Translations under genes and position numbers: made by a program
Shown: positions 21,783-29,324 of the stretch, in pieces
Layout: each line of letters opens with the position of its first letter
Position numbering within the stretch: position 1 is the first letter of the stretch
NCBI RefSeq assembly: GCF_008831285.2
Contig: NW_022205250.1
Coordinates: 1-29,324 of the forward strand
Length of the DNA: 29,324 bases
Direction of reading: 5' to 3'
Source of the DNA: Nymphaea colorata
Lineage: Eukaryota; Streptophyta; Magnoliopsida; Nymphaeales; Nymphaeaceae
Notes under the pieces: generated by a model
Told to the model about the DNA's origin: nothing
The model's input: the letters and a program-made list of their open reading frames with translations, nothing else
The model's database searches: none

Positions 21783-22209
21783 CCTACAATCATTATAACC
21801 TATCCATAGTGGTGATCATAGGAGCTCCGGATGTGTGCAAACTTGATAAAGAGAAGGGAAATATTTGATTTTTTTGGGGATTTCAGCTTTTACTAGATAA
21901 AGCTGGCGTTTTATTTTTGATCATCGATCATATGTAATAATCCCATATGTGAACTTAATTCTACTTTGTGAAGATTCTTCAGATAATGAGCCATTATATG
22001 ATGGGATGAGAATGGCAAGCAATAAGCGAAATATTTGGCTTCACACCAAGTATCATGTTCAGTATCTTTACTCTCATCTCATTCAAATTAAAATGGCTCC
22101 AGCATATAGTCTCTGAGGAGGGAAGGGCATCGGGATAACCCATATAAAGTATATCTTGAAACTTGCATTTTTAAGTCTGGACCACTATAATAATTATCAT
22201 CTCATCTTC
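21783..22209. other. Divergent intergenic region
   Basis: A 427-bp A/T-rich spacer between two genes transcribed away from each other (the 360-residue gene and the CCCH zinc-finger gene), the longest gap in the window. It presumably contains both promoters. I see no RNA gene, repeat or convincing ORF in it. Confidence 0.6.
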
Positions 22210-22650
22210 ATGTTGGAAAGCCCCCCATCCCCCTTCCTCAAGGCGCCACCCCCCTCCATCATTCACTTCTCCACCTCCAAGACCTCCAGCACAGCTTCTC
22301 CGAAGTCCCTATCGCCGCTAAACCCCTAGGATTCCAAGTAGAAATCCTAGCTGTGCAGGAGGTACATGCAATCTGGGTTCTGTCCCTACCAAAAGAGGTG
22401 CAAATTCGCGCACGGATCGCACGAGCTGCTTCGCAACAACCAGGCAAACATGAAGTACAAGACCAAGGAGTGCGAGAATTTCAGAAACAACCTCAGCTGC
22501 ATGTACGGAAACAGGTGCAACTTTATACACGCCCACCAGCCACCTATAAACACATCAAATTCCCTCAGATTTGATCACGAGCTTCAGATCATCCGCCAAA
22601 GCGCGAGAAGCGGATCCAGACTGATGGCCCTGCTGCAGTTCCTCCCCTGA
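22210..22650 (+). CDS. Tandem CCCH zinc-finger protein, TIS11/tristetraprolin type
   Basis: A 146-residue intronless ORF from ATG 22210 to TGA. TIS11-type proteins bind AU-rich elements in mRNA 3' ends and control mRNA stability; that role is inferred from the family. Two fingers with identical spacing C-x8-C-x5-C-x3-H are present: CRRYMQSGFCPYQKRCKFAH and, 25 residues on, CENFRNNLSCMYGNRCNFIH. The second is preceded by MKYKTKE and the first by KSEL, where the Glu of the conserved (K)TEL lead-in is a TAG codon. This is one of the clearest indications that TAG means Glu here. The first 40 residues are Pro/Ser-rich (SPPSPFLKAPPPS, ASPKSLSPLNP) and look phosphorylatable. The NEK kinase gene starts 65 bp downstream on the same strand. 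Confidence 0.93.
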
Positions 22651-22715
22651 TATTAATAATTGTGAATGCAGATTCTCTGAAATGGATTGGTTTATTTATA
22701 ATTGATTGCTTGAGG

Positions 22716-24066
22716 ATGAGTTATCACGAGATATACACCGAGAAGGAGTTCATCGGACGCGGCAACTACGGTACGCTGGTTGGAAAGTAGGCAAGGTCTA
22801 CCTAATCTACGAGAATAAGACCTTCAAGCTGTTCGTCAGCAAGAAGATCTCGCTCGAAGGCATGAAGTTCCAGGAGATCGATCGCACCATGCGCGAGATA
22901 GAAATCCACAAGCAGCTTCGCCACCCCAACATCATCGCCTTTCGCGAGTACTTCCTCGAAGAGGATATCCTCATCATCGTCATGGAGTATTGCGAATGTC
23001 CTAACCACCTAACATAGACGGAGATCTCTCAGTCTACATCAAGAACCGGCAGGAGAAACAGGAGTACTTCGAAGAACCACTCATCATGAATCTCTTCCTG
23101 CAGCTCGCACTCGGATTGCAGTACCTGCACCAGCAGAAAATCGTCCACAGGGATGTCAAACCGCAGAACATCTTCATCAACGAGGAAGGAGTGCTCAAAC
23201 TTGCAGACTTTGGAATCTCCAAAGCCATGGACCATACCACAGAAAAAGCGATGACTCTTGTAGGAACACCCTACTACCTCAGGTAATCCATGTAGAATGA
23301 AGCCCATAGGCCTGCAAGAACGAAGGATATACCGCAAAGTCAGATGTGTGGGCGTTGGGATGCGTTTTATACGAATTGTGTGCATTGAAGGTATGAATGT
23401 GATGAGTTAGCATGCCTTCTAGGGCAGCAACGTGCTTTCACTGGCGAACAAGATCACTAACTAGCCCATCCACCCCATTCCCGCCCAATACTCCAAGTAA
23501 CTGTTCGGACTCATCGAGCTGCTGCTGAGGAAAGATCCTTCCAAGCGACCCACCATCAACGAAGTCCTCAACAATAGCTACGTAAAACAGTATAATTCCA
23601 ATTTCTCCCAACTGTAGCTATAGCCTTACGTGGAATAGCAGCAGTAAAAGGGATAGTACCACAACGAGTTCATGCCCAACTTCGATAAAGAATACGAAAA
23701 CGAATTTCTCGAGGACGAGGAATTTCACCCCAAAAACACTTCCAAACTAACCAACTCAAGCGCCAAGATGAACAGTCCTCCCCAGAATAAGAAAACAGGC
23801 TCACGGGCAGATCTCGATGAGGAAATTTCCCCCCGGAAGAGTGCAGCTCAGAAGCTAAGATCAAAGTGCAAGTCAAAGTTAGGATAGGCTTTATTTGACG
23901 AAATGTACACCCTCATGCGGAAGTGGAAGGGCGACGGTCTTTCCTAGATATAGGTACTTGCTTGAAGACAAAGATCGAATCGAAGATGCGTGAGAAGTAC
24001 AGTCGGGGGTAGTTCGACCAGGCGATGGACGTGGCCCAGCTGATCTACATCGAGGACAACCACTGA
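22716..24066 (+). CDS. NIMA-related (NEK) Ser/Thr protein kinase
   Basis: A 416-residue kinase assembled from six exons; the five introns (22771-22790, 22998-23017, 23283-23302, 23391-23410, 23954-23973) are all exactly 20 nt. NEK kinases act in mitosis and in cilium length control; ciliates have many. Visible motifs are the glycine loop GRGNYG at residues 14-19, lysine in VSKKI, EYCEYGDL, catalytic HRDVKPQN near 130, ADFGIS near 150, TPYYLSPE (Glu encoded by TAG), [21 protein letters not shown] (only the last Glu from TAG) and KDPSKRPTINE closing the domain. The order L-C-x-L-K-H-x-F-E is characteristic of NEKs. The tail is acidic (NEFLEDEEFHP) then basic. Intron 1 splits the glycine loop, so unspliced RNA cannot make an active kinase. 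No key residue is missing. It ends 46 bp from the convergent coiled-coil gene. Confidence 0.95.
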
Positions 24067-24112
24067 TGCTCTAATATTTTGGTGGTCATAGGTGGTAATA
24101 AGCTGAAAAATA

Positions 24113-25231
24113 TCACAGGTGTGCCTTTTTCCCCCGCCGCGCAGCCGCCAACAGGTAGTCGTGCATTATCGACTGGTGCTTCATGTGGATCTTCGGAAGC
24201 ATCGACGTTTTCTACTATTATCGCTATTACTGCTGACGCGCTGCACTCTCGTTCCCACCGTGCAGGATCCGCTATGCCTGCACACGGTATTTGTCCAGTT
24301 TGCCGTTGCCGTTGGTGCGAACTGCGCCCATGAGGAGCGACAAAGCCTCTTCCTTCTTTCTAAGCTCCATCTTGAGGCTCTTGTTCTATTGCTACATTTA
24401 CATGACTTCCTATGGGATTTCGTAGTGGTCTCCGCGGTCGAGGTTGTTGCTGGCGTGGACCACGCTGCCGAATATCGACTCCTCATCGGCCAGCGTGCTC
24501 CTCCGCTCTTCCCGCATCACGATGGAGCCGGGGTTGTTGCTATTGGTCGCCTGCCGACTGTTCTGAATCTTCTCCTGGCTTTCCTTCACGTCCTTGATTG
24601 CCTACAGCGTCTTTTCGCGCTTGGTTGTTTTCTGCTTCGGCTTGCGAGCCTTGCTGTTGGGATTCGCCTAGTCGTTGAGATTGAGCAGGGGGATGTTGCC
24701 GATGTTGGCTACGCTCTGCTTGCTGATGGCGAGGACGCTGTTCTGCTGTTGCTGCTGCTCCCTCCCGACTGACTGCGCGAACTATAGGGGCATCACAGGC
24801 AGCAGGGGGATGTCTGCGGCGTCAAAGAGCGAAGGTTTGGACTGTCCACCCTTGGCCTTGTTGAGGGAAATGCCCTTCTGGCGACTTTCGCTCTGGAGCT
24901 CTGCGGGGTAGGTCTGGTATGGTTGGTTGGCCAGTTTCATATTGGAGGCCTGCATGTTGGAGTCGTTGGCGGAGGTGCGTTTATCTCTGGACTCCAGATG
25001 TTTATAATAATTCTTGATCTCCTCTTCTTCCTTGCGAATCCTGCGTTCGTTCTCCATTTTTTATTGCTCTTTCTGCCTGCGTCGCTCCTCCACCTGACGG
25101 TCGAGTTCCGCCTTCATTTCTCTGCGTTTGCGCTCGAGCTGTTGCTGCTCGGCGTTGTAGAACTCCTTGGAGAGCAGACCGCGGTTGTGGCTGCGCTGCT
25201 CCAGCTCCTTCATTTTCTATTTATCAAACAT
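24113..25231 (-). CDS. Coiled-coil protein, unrecognised
   Basis: A 372-residue intronless ORF from ATG 25231 (MFDKEKMKELEQRSHNRG) to TGA. Residues about 1-105 are a nearly unbroken charged helix (LERKRREMKAELDRQVEE, then MENERRIRKEEEEIKNYY), a classic coiled coil. The middle is polar with a Gln run (REQQQQQNS) and basic patches (SKARKPKQKTTKREK). A second helical part includes EENKSLKMELRKKEEALS near residue 300, followed by a Gln/Glu-rich run. At least ten in-frame TAR codons fall mostly in coil heptads, where Glu fits better than Gln. There is no signal peptide, membrane segment or enzyme motif. It resembles ciliary or basal-body coiled-coil proteins in composition only, so no function is assigned. 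Confidence 0.87.
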
Positions 25232-25411
25232 CTAAAATTATTATTATGAATAATAAACCCAAAACATCATCCCCACGCTTGCTTCCCTATGCATGTCGAG
25301 AGTGGTTTTGGTAGATATTGATGGGGGGATGGGATGGGAGGGGTTGTAGGGGATTGGAAAAGGAGGCTATAATAGGGAGGGATGCGTGTGTTATTAAATT
25401 GATTCAAATTG

Positions 25412-27226
25412 ATGGACTACTCAAACCCGCGCTCGCTTTCGCCCCGGCAGTACCGCAAGGCCGACAACATCTCGCAAGTCTCCGCCTACTCCAACAGCAG
25501 TCCGCCGCTGCCGCTGAAGCCCATCGATCTTATCTGCAACCTGCACACCGAGGAGCCCTGCAACAACTACTGCGTGGAACTCAAATGCTTCCAACCGCTA
25601 TGCGCCGAGTGCATCGAGGGACACCTCGTCCACCACAAGAAGAATGGCTACTCAGATCTGTCCGTCAAGTCCATGCGCAGCGTGCGCAAGGATTGCGTGG
25701 GGAAGCTGGCAGCCCTCATTGATTAACTCCTGAGAAGACTGGAACAGCTGGAAGCGCCGCCCAGTCCCGAAAAGGTGATGGAGCAACTGGAAGTAAGACT
25801 GGAGCAGGCGCTGAAGGAAGCACACGAAATAGTAGAACTTGAGTTCACCCGCCTGCGTGACTCCCTCAGGGGGAAGATCAACGAATCGACCAACATCCTG
25901 AGGGGAATGGCGGAGATCCACGGCAGGCTGGAGGCCATGATCGAGCAGCTCAAGGATACGTGCACCACTCTCGCGGAAGGCAGGCGCGGAAACAGCAACC
26001 ACTCAGTCCCCGAGTGCCTCAAGAACACCCTCACCCTCAACGAGCAGGCGCTCCTCGACACCTTCGAAAAGGAAAGCGTTTCCTACTAGGCCAGGCGCAG
26101 GAAGGTGGAGTTCTAAGTTTCATTCAATCCGGGTAAGCATTCGCACGACGTAGAGCTGTTCAGGGCAGCGATTGGGGAAGCGTTGAAGATAACTTCTCCG
26201 AAGCCGATGAACGTGAGCGAGGCCAGCTTCTCAAGGCCCAAGATTAGGGGAAACCACATCGAGGACTCCAACGAGTGGGATAACAGCATGTCTGCCACCC
26301 TGCCAGTCGAAGCTGAACCGCAGGAAACCAACAGACTGCTCCATTTCTTCGAAACCGGCTCAAGCAGGCTCCACCTCATTTAGGTGTAAGGACGCAAGAA
26401 GGGAGAAGCAAAAGTAGTGACAATCAACGAGTTCGTTGTCCCTTCCTTCCACGCTTCTCTAGTCTCCAGCTCTGGCGAGTTCATCTACCTCTCTGGAGGA
26501 CTAGTCTAGCTGAACGGCCGATCCAAGAGTCCCCTCTTCATGCGCTACAACATCCGCACGCAGGTCAGCAAGAAGGACTTCGCCAAGGTGGTCCCCAGGA
26601 GCAGCCACTCCCTCTGCCAGGACAAGAGTGGAGACATCTACATCCTCGGAGGGTACGGCCAGGCAGCACACGAAGACGAGTCAGTTTTCGTCACAACGGT
26701 CGAGAGGGTGAGCGAGCGGACGGGCAAAGTGGAAATGGAGGCGGAGAGCCGGTGGGGAGGAACCAATATCGCCTTCCGCTGCAAGGAGCTGATCGTCAAG
26801 GCCTGCGAGGAGGGCATCGAGCTGTACAACCCGCGCATCAAACAGTGGACCACTGCTGACATCCGCAGCAAGGCCCACGAGTTCACCTTCTTCAAGAGTC
26901 CCGGTTTCGCCTGCCTCAGCGATTCAGAGGTGCTCATCTTCGGCGGCTACCACCACAACCTGCAGCCAGCCGACGACTGCTTCTACTGGAAACTGCAGAC
27001 CGACCAAGGCAGGCCAGCCATCATCATCAAGGAACTCAACTGCAGGCTGCCAGTTCCCGAGGGATTCGACAACGGAAAGGCAGTGGTGGATGAAAGAGGC
27101 TGTTTCGCGCTGCAAAACATCGAAGACGACGAGGAGAGCTGCGTGGACAACGAGAGGAGGCTGCTGCGGTTCGATCTGAAGGAGGGAGAGGGGGACTGGC
27201 GGGTGGTGCAGACCATCTCGTCCTGA
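25412..27226 (+). CDS. B-box zinc finger, coiled-coil, Kelch-like protein
   Basis: A 604-residue intronless ORF from ATG 25412 to TGA. After a Ser/Pro-rich start, residues about 44-80 form a B-box zinc finger (CNLHTEEPCNNYC, CAECIEGHLVHH). A long coiled coil follows from about 95 to 205 (LEQLEAPPSP, LEVRLEQALKEAHEIVELE). This order is that of TRIM proteins without the RING. The C-terminal half has Kelch-like blades: EFIYLSGGLV, GDIYILGGYG and SEVLIFGGYHHN, each with the double-glycine turn. In-frame TAA/TAG codons sit in the coil and at the blade edge (GGLV-E-LNG). The lack of a RING means ubiquitin-ligase activity is not expected from this chain alone; a scaffold or adaptor role is inferred. 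It converges on the NDR kinase gene with 33 bp between stops. Confidence 0.9.
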
Positions 27227-27259
27227 TATGATCCATCTCCGTATTTGAAGTAATAAATA

Positions 27260-28909
<1,650 letters not shown>

Positions 28910-29233
28910 TATTATAAGGATGAATGAAGGACTTTGGCTTATAATTCCGGGAGGTTTTCTGGAAAGGGCGAGAAGGGACAGGGGAATGGGCTTGAACCGA
29001 TTTGGAGCTTGGTTCCTGTTAATGGGAAGCAATTTCGAGAATGAAAAGGGGGTGATGAGAAAAGGCAAAAAATGGCTAAAAATTTATGGAGTTAAGGCGG
29101 GGAGGAGGAGGAATGGAGGGGAGGGGGAGGAATGTTTTCGAGTTAGTTTTATATGTAAAAAATGAGTATTGTGATTTATCGATAGAAATGAATATGAAAT
29201 TTAAATATCGATCTAAAAATATCTATACATCCA
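28910..29233. other. Subtelomeric non-coding region
   Basis: A 324-bp stretch between the NDR kinase start and the telomere. It contains the kinase 5' leader and promoter region, a purine-rich block on the plus strand around 29040-29135, and an A/T-rich last 75 bp. I see no ORF with coding character on either strand. Confidence 0.6.
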
Positions 29234-29324
29234 GGGTTGGGGTTGGGGTTGGGGTTGGGGTTGGGGTTGGGGTTGGGGTTGGGGTTGGGGTTGGGGTTGG
29301 GGTTGGGGTTGGGGTTGGGGTTGG
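29234..29324 (+). repeat. Telomere, (GGGGTT)n
   Basis: About 15 uninterrupted GGGGTT units running to the window end, the first with three Gs. G-rich strand polarity (5' to 3' toward the end) is right for a right-hand chromosome terminus. GGGGTT is the telomere of oligohymenophorean ciliates such as Tetrahymena. No spacer or variant unit (for example GGGTTT as in Paramecium) is present. Confidence 0.98.

Overview
This window is the right-hand end of a ciliate macronuclear chromosome. Positions 29234-29324 are about 15 tandem copies of the telomere unit GGGGTT, with the G-rich strand running out to the end. The left edge cuts through a gene, so it is not a chromosome end. TAA and TAG are sense codons throughout, and every gene whose end is visible stops at TGA. 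Where conserved families fix the residue, TAA/TAG reads as glutamate rather than glutamine: the lead-in to the first CCCH finger, the APE motif of the NEK kinase, the NP-E-LG-x-E-E motif of the M20 enzyme, and the F-E-C-L position of the NDR kinase. UAR=Glu is the peritrich nuclear code (translation table 30). With GGGGTT telomeres this points to a peritrich ciliate such as Vorticella or Carchesium relatives; the genus cannot be told. All proteins below are read with that code.

Genes are dense, with intergenic gaps down to 33 bp, and carry ultrashort introns. Nineteen introns in seven intact genes are each exactly 20 nt, GT...AG, and every one is required to keep the frame; two more lie in the HYDIN-like locus. 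With them removed, every intact gene gives a whole number of codons from ATG to TGA.

Layout, left to right: a HYDIN-like cilium gene (minus, partial, frame-disrupted); MCM2 replicative helicase subunit (minus); M20 amidohydrolase (minus); a Ser/Thr kinase (minus); a dual-specificity phosphatase (plus); a small basic protein (plus); a GPI-anchored leishmanolysin-type metallopeptidase with a long Cys-rich region (minus); a 2,472-residue protein made mostly of 66 tandem 27/30-residue repeats and ending in a PH-like domain (minus); an unrecognised 360-residue protein (minus); a TIS11-type tandem CCCH zinc-finger protein (plus); a NEK kinase (plus); a coiled-coil protein (minus); a B-box/coiled-coil/Kelch-like protein (plus); and an NDR/LATS-type AGC kinase (minus) whose start lies about 325 bp from the telomere.

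The most striking item is the giant repeat gene. Its true frame is closed twice per repeat under the standard code, because each copy contains one TAG and one TAA. Standard-code ORF finding therefore shows only two long shadow frames, one on each strand. In the true frame the repeat region, about 1,830 residues, has no Lys or Arg and about six acidic residues per copy. The genes do not form an operon-like pathway; they look like an ordinary eukaryotic mixture of cell cycle, signalling, cilium and surface functions.
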